Shown piece after piece: positions 8,311 through 17,128 of a DNA stretch of 64,000 bases. Within the stretch, counting starts at the first letter, position 1. The number at the start of each line of letters is the position of its first letter. Both the position numbers and the translations under genes were made by a program. This DNA is from UBA3210 sp002363635. Its GTDB lineage: Bacteria; Bacillota_I; Bacilli_A; RFN20; CAG-449. Location of the stretch: the NCBI GenBank assembly GCA_946641515.1, contig CAMPBT010000006.1, positions 1 through 64,000 of the forward strand. The letters are read 5' to 3'. The notes under the pieces were generated by a model, which saw nothing but the letters and a program-made list of their open reading frames with translations, searched no databases and was not told where the DNA came from.

Positions 8311-11300
8311 ATGGACAGCAGTAATACAATCAACCATTGGGAAAAACAATTAGAAACTAGACTTTATAAGTCAGATTTTTTAGCGTGTTCTGCTTCAGAT
8401 AACAAATTTGTCCAAGTAATTAACGGAGATTATTTAGGATTATTTAATTCATTAATAAAAGGACAGCAATTTACTATCGCTCAAATCGAAAATGCATCAT
8501 CATTAAATAACGCTATGGCAATGTATCTTGAAGAACATAAAGCAGAAAACACTATCTTTACTAAATTAAGTAAGAATGAACAAAATAGAGTTTTAAACTT
8601 TTTAATTAAAGCAAACAATAAATCAGTAGAGCAAGATTCTTATTTATTAACTCATTTAACATTTGGTTTAGTTACCTTTCATCAAGGTGACAAAAATTAT
8701 CAGGCACCATTAGTTTTTCTACCGATATATTTAAGTTTTGACGAGAAAACCTCAACATATTCTATTAGAGCAATGAAAGGTGAAATCCGTCTAAACGAAG
8801 CTTTAAGAATGCATTTAAAGAAAACAAAGAATATCGATATTTCATATACTGTCGATAATTCTTTCTCATTATCTGAATATATTTATTACATTATGGTTAA
8901 GCTAAGACCAATCAACTGGATTGTTAATAACTTTAACTATATAGGTAATTTTGATTTCTCTATTTTCTACAATTATAAAAACATCATTATTAATAAGGAC
9001 AAAATCGCAGATAAAGATATTGTTAAATCTTTAGCGTATTTTAATTCTGAATTTTTCCGTTTTAACCATCAAGGTGATAAACCATTAGATATTAAATATT
9101 TATCACTACTTGAAATGGATAATGAAGAATATAATCTTTTAAAAACTATTTCTCAAAAAGAAAATTATTTATTAAGAAATTTCAGTGATGCTTCAACTTA
9201 CCACTTAATCAATAACATCATTTCTCAATATTTAATGAACGATCAAAGAATCTTAATCGCTTATGATTCTTTAGAACAACAAACAAAGATTATCAATAAC
9301 TTAAAGAAGTCATCTTTAGATAAATATGCAATTGATTTAAACCCATTAAGTATTAATAAAGAAGATGAAATCGCACACATTATTAACTATAACGATTATT
9401 TAATCGCGTATAACTCATTACACCCTGTAATGATTGAAAATGATGTTACATCATATTATTCATACAAGAACTCATATAAAAACCTAGTTAATGGATTAAG
9501 AAGTACGAAAAACCCATTAAAAACATCATTAAATAAATTAATTAATAACTATTATTCATTAAATGAATATCCTTTAATCAATTCACCAATTAGAGGAGCA
9601 TCCGCTTTTGATATTGACCAAATTAAATTTGATATTGAGTTAATTAATAAATTTATTGATGCATATAAAAAACTCGGAGTAAGCTTAAAAGACCATCCTT
9701 TCTATGGATTTAATCGTAAAACAATGGTTCAAAAAGATTATCTTCCATTAAAAGATTCATCATTAAAACTATCTAACTCATTAGAAGATGCATTAAAAAC
9801 ATATAAGAAAGCAGAAGAAAAATTCTCTTTACCAAAAATTAAGAATTTAAAAGAGATGAAAGCTCTCTTAAATCTTTTAACATTCGCAGAATATTACGAA
9901 TCTTATCCATTATCATGGTTAGATATTAAGGATTTAGATGAATTATATGACTTTGTTAAAAAGAACAAAGAAGAATTAGACGAGAACTTATCTCAATATA
10001 TGGATTTAGAACGTTCATATAACGAATCAATTCGCAATATAACAAACGAATTAATTTTGAACGTACAAGATACTCAAAAATCTAAAAAAGCTTGTAAGAA
10101 AGTCAGAAAGATTATCAAGATTAAAAAAATTTCTGATGATGAAGTCATTTATTTATGTAAAGAAATTCAAAAATTAAACATCATTCAAGATGAATTAGAA
10201 GAAACCCGTTCAACTTTCCCAAGTACAATCAATGAATATCTCTCAACACATAGTATCGAAGAATTTAGAGATATTATTGATCATATTAATCTAGCAAAAT
10301 ACAACTTAGATTATTTAAAAGTCAAAAACTTCGCTTTCTTAAAACCATTAATCGAAGAAGGAAAGATTATCAAATCATCGACAAGAAGAAACATGCAGTT
10401 ACTCTTTAATGATGTTTTAGAAAACACTGAAGAAGTCCAATCATATTTCGATAAAGATATAATTAACTTTGAAAAGATTTCACTTGATAAATATTTAGAA
10501 AGAGTTAATAAGATTAACATTAATTTTACTTCTATTAATCCATATCTAGATTATTTAGTAGCAAGAAAGAAAGTTAATACAATCTCTACAAATATCGCAT
10601 CAGAATACGAAAAATTAGACGAACTTAAAAACGTAGAAAATATCTTCTTAAAGAGATTCTATTATGATGTTATAAAAGAAACGTTATTAAAGGATATCTT
10701 CTTAGATTTTACGAGAAAAGGCCTTATTTCTAAATTTGAGAAATTTCAAGATTCCGATGAAAGAAGACGTGTATTAATTAACAAAATTATTAATAATAAC
10801 TTCAACAAAAAACTAAGAGGTAAATTAAGTGAATTCAAAAAAACTGATGGTCAAAAGGGTTTAAACATTTTAGAAAACTCACCACGTATTTATCCATTAG
10901 AACAATTAATTGAAGATTTCTTTAATTCTTTAAATTCTTTTAGACCTATTGTCTTAATACCTGCAAAAGAAGTATCTAGATTATTAAATAATTCAGAAAA
11001 TCATTTCGACTGTGTCATGCTCATGTCTAATAGAAACACTGATTTAATTGACGCATTACCTTCTTTAATAAGTGGAGAAAGAGTCATTGTAGTAGACAAC
11101 GAAGTCATTACTTCTGATCCTCGTTCTAAGATTATGAACAACTTAAAAGCATCGTCGTTAATCGAAATGGCAAATGCTACTTATAAAGAAATTGAATACA
11201 CTTCTGCTTACGAAAAAGAAGAGTCTCTATATTTCAATAACAATTACGATTTAGATTTCAAAGTCTATTTAATGAACAAATTAAAAGAAAAACACTTCGA

Positions 11301-12093
11301 TGTTGGTATTAATAGAATTATCGATGGTAAAACAATTGATATCTTAGTACGTTTACCAAACTCTACTACATCAATTGCAATATTTGTTGATCATTTACCT
11401 TATCCATCACCAGAAAGCGCAAACAAGACTCAATTAGCGCAAGAAGCATTCGCATACATGCATAATTATGCGCCTTATAGAATTTATCCAGCAATCTATT
11501 TTAGCCACGAAGAGGAAGAATTAGATAAATTATACGAATACATTATAGAAAAGAGCCATCAGGTACCTACAATTTCATTACACAAGAAATCTATCTTATT
11601 AATGAATTACTTATTTGATGAATATCAAGACCCTAGAAGAATCTATAATTACCTAGAAGGTGAAAAACTCGAAGATAGAGTTAGAGATTTCTTAATTGAA
11701 ACTGCACCTATATTAAATCAAGACCTAAAGAAAATCTTCAAAGAGAACATTGAAGCAGTTATTTACAAACTCTTAAGTGAAAAATTCATTATTCAAAAGA
11801 ATAAATACACTTATGTTGTAAATCAACCTGTTAAATTCCGTAGAGTTGATAGAGATAAAGATATTTATCGTCCAATAGAATCAGTTTCTCCATATGAAAT
11901 AAAAGATGCTGTCTTAAAAATTATTAATCACGAGACAACACTTGAAAAATCAACTGTAGAAAAGATGATCTTATTATCATTAGGCTACAAAAAGACAAAT
12001 AAGAGTATTGATACTCGATTAGATGCACTTATTAACGAGCTTGCAAATGATAAAAAGATTAAAATCGATGGAGATTATATTACTAAAGCATAA
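8311..12093 (+). CDS. Degenerate DUF4011 helicase-nuclease-like protein, 1260 aa
   Basis: A single unbroken 1260-residue frame. By recall of family patterns it follows the order of DUF4011 / SF1 helicase / MTES_1575 nuclease / DUF3320 proteins. Residues 5-200 resemble DUF4011 (APLVFLPIYL near 132, then RLNEALRMHLKK). The place of the Walker A loop (about 283-298) reads YLLRNFSDASTYHL with no GKS/T. HPFYGF near 463 and FLKRFYYDVI near 780 are family-like. The expected Walker B region reads FDCVMLMSNRN near 899, without DEAS. The second RecA domain is missing. A nuclease-like segment (about 979-1085) keeps KTIDILV but not the full acidic set. The last ~65 residues resemble DUF3320. It is therefore probably not an ATPase. 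Start ATG 8311 is chosen for AGGTG upstream and the TGGTACAAT -10; ATG 8281 is the alternative. Codon use matches the neighbours. Confidence 0.6.
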   Translation: MDSSNTINHWEKQLETRLYKSDFLACSASDNKFVQVINGDYLGLFNSLIKGQQFTIAQIENASSLNNAMAMYLEEHKAENTIFTKLSKNEQNRVLNFLIKANNKSVEQDSYLLTHLTFGLVTFHQGDKNYQAPLVFLPIYLSFDEKTSTYSIRAMKGEIRLNEALRMHLKKTKNIDISYTVDNSFSLSEYIYYIMVKLRPINWIVNNFNYIGNFDFSIFYNYKNIIINKDKIADKDIVKSLAYFNSEFFRFNHQGDKPLDIKYLSLLEMDNEEYNLLKTISQKENYLLRNFSDASTYHLINNIISQYLMNDQRILIAYDSLEQQTKIINNLKKSSLDKYAIDLNPLSINKEDEIAHIINYNDYLIAYNSLHPVMIENDVTSYYSYKNSYKNLVNGLRSTKNPLKTSLNKLINNYYSLNEYPLINSPIRGASAFDIDQIKFDIELINKFIDAYKKLGVSLKDHPFYGFNRKTMVQKDYLPLKDSSLKLSNSLEDALKTYKKAEEKFSLPKIKNLKEMKALLNLLTFAEYYESYPLSWLDIKDLDELYDFVKKNKEELDENLSQYMDLERSYNESIRNITNELILNVQDTQKSKKACKKVRKIIKIKKISDDEVIYLCKEIQKLNIIQDELEETRSTFPSTINEYLSTHSIEEFRDIIDHINLAKYNLDYLKVKNFAFLKPLIEEGKIIKSSTRRNMQLLFNDVLENTEEVQSYFDKDIINFEKISLDKYLERVNKININFTSINPYLDYLVARKKVNTISTNIASEYEKLDELKNVENIFLKRFYYDVIKETLLKDIFLDFTRKGLISKFEKFQDSDERRRVLINKIINNNFNKKLRGKLSEFKKTDGQKGLNILENSPRIYPLEQLIEDFFNSLNSFRPIVLIPAKEVSRLLNNSENHFDCVMLMSNRNTDLIDALPSLISGERVIVVDNEVITSDPRSKIMNNLKASSLIEMANATYKEIEYTSAYEKEESLYFNNNYDLDFKVYLMNKLKEKHFDVGINRIIDGKTIDILVRLPNSTTSIAIFVDHLPYPSPESANKTQLAQEAFAYMHNYAPYRIYPAIYFSHEEEELDKLYEYIIEKSHQVPTISLHKKSILLMNYLFDEYQDPRRIYNYLEGEKLEDRVRDFLIETAPILNQDLKKIFKENIEAVIYKLLSEKFIIQKNKYTYVVNQPVKFRRVDRDKDIYRPIESVSPYEIKDAVLKIINHETTLEKSTVEKMILLSLGYKKTNKSIDTRLDALINELANDKKIKIDGDYITKA

Positions 12094-12094
12094 G

Positions 12095-12124
12095 AAAAGT
12101 CATGCATCGCTGTATGACTTTTTT
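12095..12124. terminator. Bidirectional terminator after the degenerate helicase-like gene
   Basis: AAAAGTCAT/ATGACTTTT (12095-12103, 12114-12122) is extended by two inner pairs, with T-runs forward and a U-rich stretch on the reverse strand. It serves this gene and the convergent SDR gene at 12128. Confidence 0.8.
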
Positions 12125-12127
12125 ATG

Positions 12128-12940
12128 TTATTTTTCCGCGAAGAAATCTCTCTTCTTAAATCCTGCAGTTAAGAAACGACCAAATGCACGTCTATTAGTT
12201 AACCATAAGATTTGTTTATCGTTTTTAGTATTTTCAATCATTCTAGGAACTACATAATCAACAATAGTTTCTGGATAATCACCTAAGATATTATAAATCT
12301 TCTTAGTTTTTTCATTTAAGTTAATCTTTGTTTTATCCCCGTTAGCATGAGTAATAAAATCAGTAATCATAATACCAGGGGCAAGTCTACAAACTGCAAC
12401 TTTACCCTTAGTTAATACTTCGGATTCTTTTGCAAGTGATCTAGTAAAATAAGTTACTGCTCTTTTTGCAGTACCATACATTGTTAAGCCAAGCATCATT
12501 GCATCATTTGAGCCATATCCTTCAACGTTATAAATTTTACCAAAGCCTTGTTCTTTCATATGTTTAAAGGCGACTTTAGAACCATAAATTGTGCCTTTTA
12601 AATCAACGTCTAAAATGAATGCAACTTCTTTATCTGTTAATTCATATACTGGCTTATCTGGAGAATTAACACCTGCATTATTAATCCATACTCCAACTTG
12701 ACCAAATGCTTTTTCTGCTTCTAAATAAAGATTTTCTACATCGCTTTCTTTAGTTACATCACATTTAACTGCAATAGCTTTAGTTTTTTCATTATTAATT
12801 GCATTTAATTCTTCTAAAGCTTTATTAAGATTAACTTCGTTAACATCACTGATAACGACATTAAATCCTAATTCTTTGAATTTCTTAGCTTGGCATAAGC
12901 CAAATCCTCTAGCGGAACCTGTAATTACAACACATTTCAT
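12128..12940 (-). CDS. Short-chain dehydrogenase/reductase
   Basis: A 270-residue classical SDR. The cofactor motif TGSARGFG is at residues 7-14, NNAG near 90, and the catalytic YGTAK near 158. The usual Ser just before is replaced by a GYGSN segment. The C-terminal half is about 20 residues longer than minimal SDRs. Substrate is unknown. It ends next to a terminator and is followed upstream on the same strand by the Nudix gene after a 15-bp gap, so the two may be co-transcribed. Confidence 0.85.
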   Translation of the reverse strand: MKCVVITGSARGFGLCQAKKFKELGFNVVISDVNEVNLNKALEELNAINNEKTKAIAVKCDVTKESDVENLYLEAEKAFGQVGVWINNAGVNSPDKPVYELTDKEVAFILDVDLKGTIYGSKVAFKHMKEQGFGKIYNVEGYGSNDAMMLGLTMYGTAKRAVTYFTRSLAKESEVLTKGKVAVCRLAPGIMITDFITHANGDKTKINLNEKTKKIYNILGDYPETIVDYVVPRMIENTKNDKQILWLTNRRAFGRFLTAGFKKRDFFAEK

Positions 12941-12955
12941 TTTTAATTTCTCCCA

Positions 12956-13363
12956 TTATTTAATACATTTTCTTGCGTCTATTAACACTCCTCTTATATC
13001 GTCATAATTAATTAGATTTAAAGAGTCTTGATAGTTTTTTAAATATAATTCTTTAATTTCTTCATCTTGTTTAATGAAGTCGATATTTTTTAATTTTCCT
13101 AAGAAATATACGACTGTTTTATAACAATCATATTCTTGCATAAAATATCTAATTTCTTTCCTATAGCCAGAAATTAGATTAACTTCTGCTCTTGTCTCTT
13201 CAAAAAGTTCTCTTAAAGCAGTTTCTTCTTCACTTTCCCCTTGTTCAACATGACCTTTAGGAAAACCTACTACTCCATTATTTTGTTTAATTAATAAAAA
13301 ATATGGTTCATTATCTTTAATAATATATGGAACTACTCCACAGCTTTTCTCTTCTTTTTTCAT
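12956..13363 (-). CDS. Nudix hydrolase, Ap4A-hydrolase-like
   Basis: A 135-residue protein. It opens KKEEKSCGVVPY and carries the Nudix box GHVEQGESEEETALRELFEE, where the final conserved Gly is Arg. The pattern resembles bis(5'-nucleosyl)-tetraphosphatases of Bacillota, which remove alarmone-like dinucleotides or act as RNA pyrophosphohydrolases. ATG 13363 is chosen because GAGG lies 5 nt upstream. Confidence 0.8.
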   Translation of the reverse strand: MKKEEKSCGVVPYIIKDNEPYFLLIKQNNGVVGFPKGHVEQGESEEETALRELFEETRAEVNLISGYRKEIRYFMQEYDCYKTVVYFLGKLKNIDFIKQDEEIKELYLKNYQDSLNLINYDDIRGVLIDARKCIK

Positions 13364-13431
13364 AAAACCTCGACATTCTATATAAAATAATACTACAAAA
13401 AAGAACACTAAAAATAGTGTTCAAATAAAAG

Positions 13432-14061
13432 TTATTCTTCGTCAGGATTATATTTAGTTTTGTATCCATGATTTTCTTTTGGTCTTAAATCATTTGGATA
13501 CATTGTATCTGAGAAAATATCTGTTCCAGTTCTAGTAATAAGTTTATAAACTTCTAAATAATCTTCAACGTCTATAATATTAATACCTTGCTTAATAGAT
13601 TGACCTTTACTATTAGTAGTAAAGCCAGTAATAATAAATACATCTCCGACATTATGTGATTTATCAATAATACCTTGATGTACAGAAACGTTTGTAATTT
13701 CTTGGAATGTTTTTCTATCACAATTAGTAGTAAAAACGCCTTTTGTAACATATACTGCTTTATCAGTAACCATATAATCAGTATTTCTCCATTCTCTAAA
13801 AGCAAAAACTACTCTAAAGATATAGATCCATACAGGTAATAAGTGAAGCGCAAAGAATGGTACTAAAAGTAATGGGCTAAATGGTAAATTATCAGAAGCC
13901 ATACCAAGAAAGCCTCCAATAAAAGCAAGATCAAACATTAACCAAACAGCGGCAACAATAAATAAAGGCGAAAAAATTCTTTCTTTAATAAATACAGCCT
14001 TATTTGGTTTACCAGTCCATAAGACATGTTCACCACTATTAATATAATTTTTAATTTCCAT
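13432..14061 (-). CDS. PH-domain (bPH/DUF304) membrane protein
   Basis: A 209-residue protein. A short cytosolic N-terminus (NSGEHVLWTGKPNKAVF) leads into two membrane helices (about 32-52 and 62-85). After these comes a bacterial pleckstrin-homology fold (DYMVTDKAVYVTKG, then TNVSVHQGIIDKSHNVGDV), as in YdbS/YdbT-type proteins. A role in membrane stress is inferred from the family only. The start is ATG 14061 behind AAGGGGGA. Confidence 0.75.
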   Translation of the reverse strand: MEIKNYINSGEHVLWTGKPNKAVFIKERIFSPLFIVAAVWLMFDLAFIGGFLGMASDNLPFSPLLLVPFFALHLLPVWIYIFRVVFAFREWRNTDYMVTDKAVYVTKGVFTTNCDRKTFQEITNVSVHQGIIDKSHNVGDVFIITGFTTNSKGQSIKQGINIIDVEDYLEVYKLITRTGTDIFSDTMYPNDLRPKENHGYKTKYNPDEE

Positions 14062-14124
14062 ATAATCCCCCTTTGGATTCAATTTCAATTTTAGTATATA
14101 AAACTTGTTTTATAAGTACAATAA

Positions 14125-14982
14125 CTATTTTTTTAAAGAATTATAATATTGTTCCATAATATTATAATATAAACTAGTCAATTTTTCTTTTGCGTTAGTA
14201 TATTCATCAGAAACAACTTTATATATAGGACAATAGCTTTTTACAAAACTAAATTCACTAATTGTATTATCATTTAAAAATGACTCCAATTCTTCTCTAC
14301 TATTAATTGTAAAATGTCCTCTTGTTTCATATTTAACATTTACGCAATTATACATTTGCTCATATAAACTCTTTTCTTCTGAAGATATAGACTCTTTTTT
14401 CTTAAATAAATAATTTAAAAAATCGCTTTTATATTCAGAATAGCCATTATGTAGTAGTTCAATAGTAGCTTTAATATCATAGCCACGTATAGAAGTACAC
14501 CTAGATGCAAAATTAGTACCATATATATCATAGATATATGCCGCATCAACTTCATCATTATTTAGTTTAACGATGTTACTTATAAATTCATCATTTAAAT
14601 ATTTATCAAACTCAATATCGCCGGTTACAACATATTTATTCAATGTTTTTGTACAGCCCGAAATAGATTTATAATTTAGACCGCTTGTACAACCAACACT
14701 ACTATTTCTAGGATTTTCTTCATGAATTTCAATATCTGAAGAATAGATTTTGTCTAAATCAAAGATCTTCTTTTTTGTTTTGCATTGAAAATTATATTCA
14801 TCATATGATTGAATATCAAAACTATCAAATAGTTCAACATTATCATAAGCATAATTTTCAAATGTTTCTTTACCATTTAAATCAGTAGGCAAACTAGATG
14901 ATTTTGCTTCTACTTCATTACTACCGCATGAAGTAATAGAACATAACAATGCAATAGCTATTAATCCTTTTACTTTTTTCAT
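14125..14982 (-). CDS. Predicted lipoprotein of unknown function
   Basis: A 285-residue lipoprotein. Lys-Lys-Val-Lys is followed by a hydrophobic stretch and a lipobox SITSC with Cys19 as the acylation site. The mature part is polar and Tyr/Asn/Glu-rich, with scattered Cys residues (CTSGLNY, CTKTL, CTSIRGY, CVNVKY). No family is recognised. The start has a TGGGGGATTT ribosome-binding site. It is in a leftward run with other accessory genes. Confidence 0.7.
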   Translation of the reverse strand: MKKVKGLIAIALLCSITSCGSNEVEAKSSSLPTDLNGKETFENYAYDNVELFDSFDIQSYDEYNFQCKTKKKIFDLDKIYSSDIEIHEENPRNSSVGCTSGLNYKSISGCTKTLNKYVVTGDIEFDKYLNDEFISNIVKLNNDEVDAAYIYDIYGTNFASRCTSIRGYDIKATIELLHNGYSEYKSDFLNYLFKKKESISSEEKSLYEQMYNCVNVKYETRGHFTINSREELESFLNDNTISEFSFVKSYCPIYKVVSDEYTNAKEKLTSLYYNIMEQYYNSLKK

Positions 14983-15102
14983 AAATCCCCCATAAAATAA
15001 ATGCACTTTATTATATATAATAATCATTATTTTTCAAACAATTTGAGAAACTTTTCTAAAAAGTTATCACTAAATTCACATTAATATTATTAGATAGATA
15101 AA

Positions 15103-15184
15103 AAAGGCATATTTGTAGTTTACTAATTTAGTTCTTCCCATGTAACTTGGTCCAACTTTTATAGTTAACTAAAAATATACCTTT
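15103..15184. repeat. Long imperfect inverted repeat (23-nt arms)
   Basis: The left arm 15103-15125 and right arm 15162-15184 are complementary at 20 of 23 positions, around a 36-nt loop. On the minus strand the stem ends in TTTTTT, so it could act as a terminator for the ASCH gene. It is far longer than the other terminators here, so it may instead be a remnant of a small mobile element. Confidence 0.7.
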
Positions 15185-15221
15185 AATATGATTTATGATT
15201 ATTTTAAAGTTAATGAAACTA

Positions 15222-15623
15222 CTACTTAATTATTTCAACAACCTCAAATTCTTCAAATACTACATCCATATCCTCATTAAATTCATAACCGATCTCTTTT
15301 CCTTCTTCGGTAAAAAATTTTTCATGATTTGCTCTCCAAGAATCTAGATTATCATCTTCACCCTCAAGTCTAGCAATATCAAATGTAATATCTTTATATG
15401 GTATAATTCGAATATTAGTTGTTTTAATTACACAACGTGGATTTCCCTCCCAATCTGTAATTACACTCAAATCTCCAATTTTAGGCATTCCTCCTTCAAG
15501 TTGAAAACCTTTTAAGCTACTTGATGTAGCTCTTTTCTTGCCGATTAACACCAAATCTAGTAAATAATTACAAGCTTTTTCGGTTAATTCAAAATGCCAT
15601 TTTTCTAAATTATCTATATTCAT
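15222..15623 (-). CDS. ASCH-domain protein
   Basis: A 133-residue protein with ASCH-fold landmarks: GKKRATSSS near 30, GDLSVITDWEGNPRCVIKTT in the core, and ARLEGEDD followed by SWRANHEKFF. In E. coli YqfB the equivalents of this Lys, Thr and Glu are catalytic for N4-acetylcytidine hydrolysis; other ASCH proteins bind or cleave RNA. The downstream end of the nucleoside phosphorylase gene lies only 27 bp upstream of this start, so a nucleoside-salvage pair is plausible. The start is ATG 15623 behind GGGGTAA. Confidence 0.75.
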   Translation of the reverse strand: MNIDNLEKWHFELTEKACNYLLDLVLIGKKRATSSSLKGFQLEGGMPKIGDLSVITDWEGNPRCVIKTTNIRIIPYKDITFDIARLEGEDDNLDSWRANHEKFFTEEGKEIGYEFNEDMDVVFEEFEVVEIIK

Positions 15624-15650
15624 TTTTATTACCCCAATCAATTTTTTTAA

Positions 15651-16424
15651 TTAATTTTTATTTATAATTTTTAAGCCTAATTCAAATGCTAAAAACATAA
15701 TTTTAGTTTTATCATCTAGTCTAGCTCCACCTGATAAACTTCTAGGATCCCAATTCGAATGATCTAGATTATCTCCTGCATAAAAGAATTGGAAAAACTC
15801 AGTTCCTCTAAAATCACATACAGCCTGCATTGCAGAACATTCCATCTCAACACAGATTGCACCTTGTTTCTTTCTTAATGCAACTTTATCTTTAGTTTCT
15901 CTATATGGAGCATCAGTTGTCCAAGTTCTACCTTCAACATATGGATATCCAAATTCTTTTAGAACTTCTTTAAATTCTTCTTTATATTTTTTATTTACTT
16001 CAATAGTATCACTTGCTTCTAGATAATGATAACTAGTCCCCTCATCACGAAGTGCACTAGTTGGAATAATAATTCCACAGTCTTCAATCGATTTATCCAA
16101 TACCCCACAATTACCAAGCAATATTATTCTTTTGCTTCCCATAGCCATTAAATCTTCATATTGAGCGGTACATAAAGGTGCACCAACTAATGAATGAAAT
16201 AAAGCAAACCTACTTCCCTTATATTCAACTTCATAAACTGGATTATATCCTGTAGAAGAATGCATATATCCAATCTCTTTAGCATCAAACGCCGATAAAA
16301 CACTATTAAAAAGTTTATCTGAAAAACATGAAATTGTAACTTCAGGGAAATTATCTATTTTATCAACGCACATTTTTGGATTAATGATTGCATTTCTATT
16401 TTTATCAAACTCTTCTAATAACAT
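15651..16424 (-). CDS. Nucleoside phosphorylase (PNP/UDP family)
   Basis: A 257-residue phosphorylase of the hexameric PNP/uridine phosphorylase fold. Visible are a phosphate/ribose-site segment GSKRIILLGNCGVLD near 95-110, an EGRTWTTDAPYRET segment near 165, and the ribose-binding CVEMECSAMQAV near 193. It would split a nucleoside with phosphate into base and ribose-1-phosphate. Base specificity cannot be read reliably. It sits upstream of the ASCH gene and downstream of the C39-like gene, and has a GGGGGGAG ribosome-binding site. Confidence 0.8.
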   Translation of the reverse strand: MLLEEFDKNRNAIINPKMCVDKIDNFPEVTISCFSDKLFNSVLSAFDAKEIGYMHSSTGYNPVYEVEYKGSRFALFHSLVGAPLCTAQYEDLMAMGSKRIILLGNCGVLDKSIEDCGIIIPTSALRDEGTSYHYLEASDTIEVNKKYKEEFKEVLKEFGYPYVEGRTWTTDAPYRETKDKVALRKKQGAICVEMECSAMQAVCDFRGTEFFQFFYAGDNLDHSNWDPRSLSGGARLDDKTKIMFLAFELGLKIINKN

Positions 16425-16462
16425 CTTGTCTCCCCCCTTTTTTTACACTACAAATCTAAGAA

Positions 16463-17128
16463 TTAATCTAAATTAGAAACAATTATCGTATTTTTACTGA
16501 ATAATCCAAAAGCAAATCCAAAATTGAAGAAAAATGGCATATTTTCAAATGCATTGAATGTAGTTCTACTTATAAATTCTGCATAAGTAATTTCTTCTTT
16601 ATATCCATATGGATTATTGATATAGATTTTTTCATTATCCATTCCAGTAACAATTACCCAGTGGAGTGTCCATTCATCTTCAAATTTCGCAGCAAACTCT
16701 ACTGCCACTAACAAATCCTTACAAATCGATTCATTTATTTTTAATAATAATTCATCACTTGCGAGATATTCATAAGATACATAGTTTAGATTAGGAATTG
16801 AATTATTAATCTCATCTACAAACCCCTTAGTGGTTTGTGTAGATACAGAATGATTATTTTTTTCATATAATTCGTTTTCTGTTATCTCATTTCCGTAATA
16901 ACGAGACATCATCTCTATAATTGCATATCCACAGGAAATATCTTGTTTAATTAAAGGAACGTCTTCTATTTTATGTTCTATTATTTTATTTTCTTCAAAC
17001 AAATAATTATAATCCTTATACATATTACTTTGCTTAACGCCTAATACAATAAAAGGAATCGAAATAGCTAATACAATAGTAAATATTAAACTAGATACAA
17101 TAATTAATATTAATCTTCTCTTTTTCAT
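16463..17128 (-). CDS. Membrane-anchored C39-like (papain-fold) peptidase
   Basis: A 221-residue protein. A single N-terminal membrane helix (about 5-31) anchors an extracytoplasmic Peptidase_C39_2-like domain. The oxyanion Gln62 and nucleophile Cys66 are in LIKQDISCGYA, His156 in TLHWVIVTG, and a following Asn in YINNPYG. All catalytic positions look intact. There is no ABC transporter fused or nearby, so it is not a bacteriocin exporter. The target is unknown. The start is ATG 17128 behind TGGGGGTA. Confidence 0.75.
   Translation of the reverse strand: MKKRRLILIIVSSLIFTIVLAISIPFIVLGVKQSNMYKDYNYLFEENKIIEHKIEDVPLIKQDISCGYAIIEMMSRYYGNEITENELYEKNNHSVSTQTTKGFVDEINNSIPNLNYVSYEYLASDELLLKINESICKDLLVAVEFAAKFEDEWTLHWVIVTGMDNEKIYINNPYGYKEEITYAEFISRTTFNAFENMPFFFNFGFAFGLFSKNTIIVSNLD

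Noticed and set aside
8311..12093. Pseudogene status for the degenerate helicase-like gene
   Set aside because: The frame runs 1260 codons without a stop or visible frameshift and has a clean terminator, so neutral decay is unlikely.
7221..14061. Defence island around the helicase-nuclease-like gene
   Set aside because: Neighbours are a glycosyltransferase, an SDR, a Nudix hydrolase and a membrane protein; no recognised defence, integrase or transposase genes.
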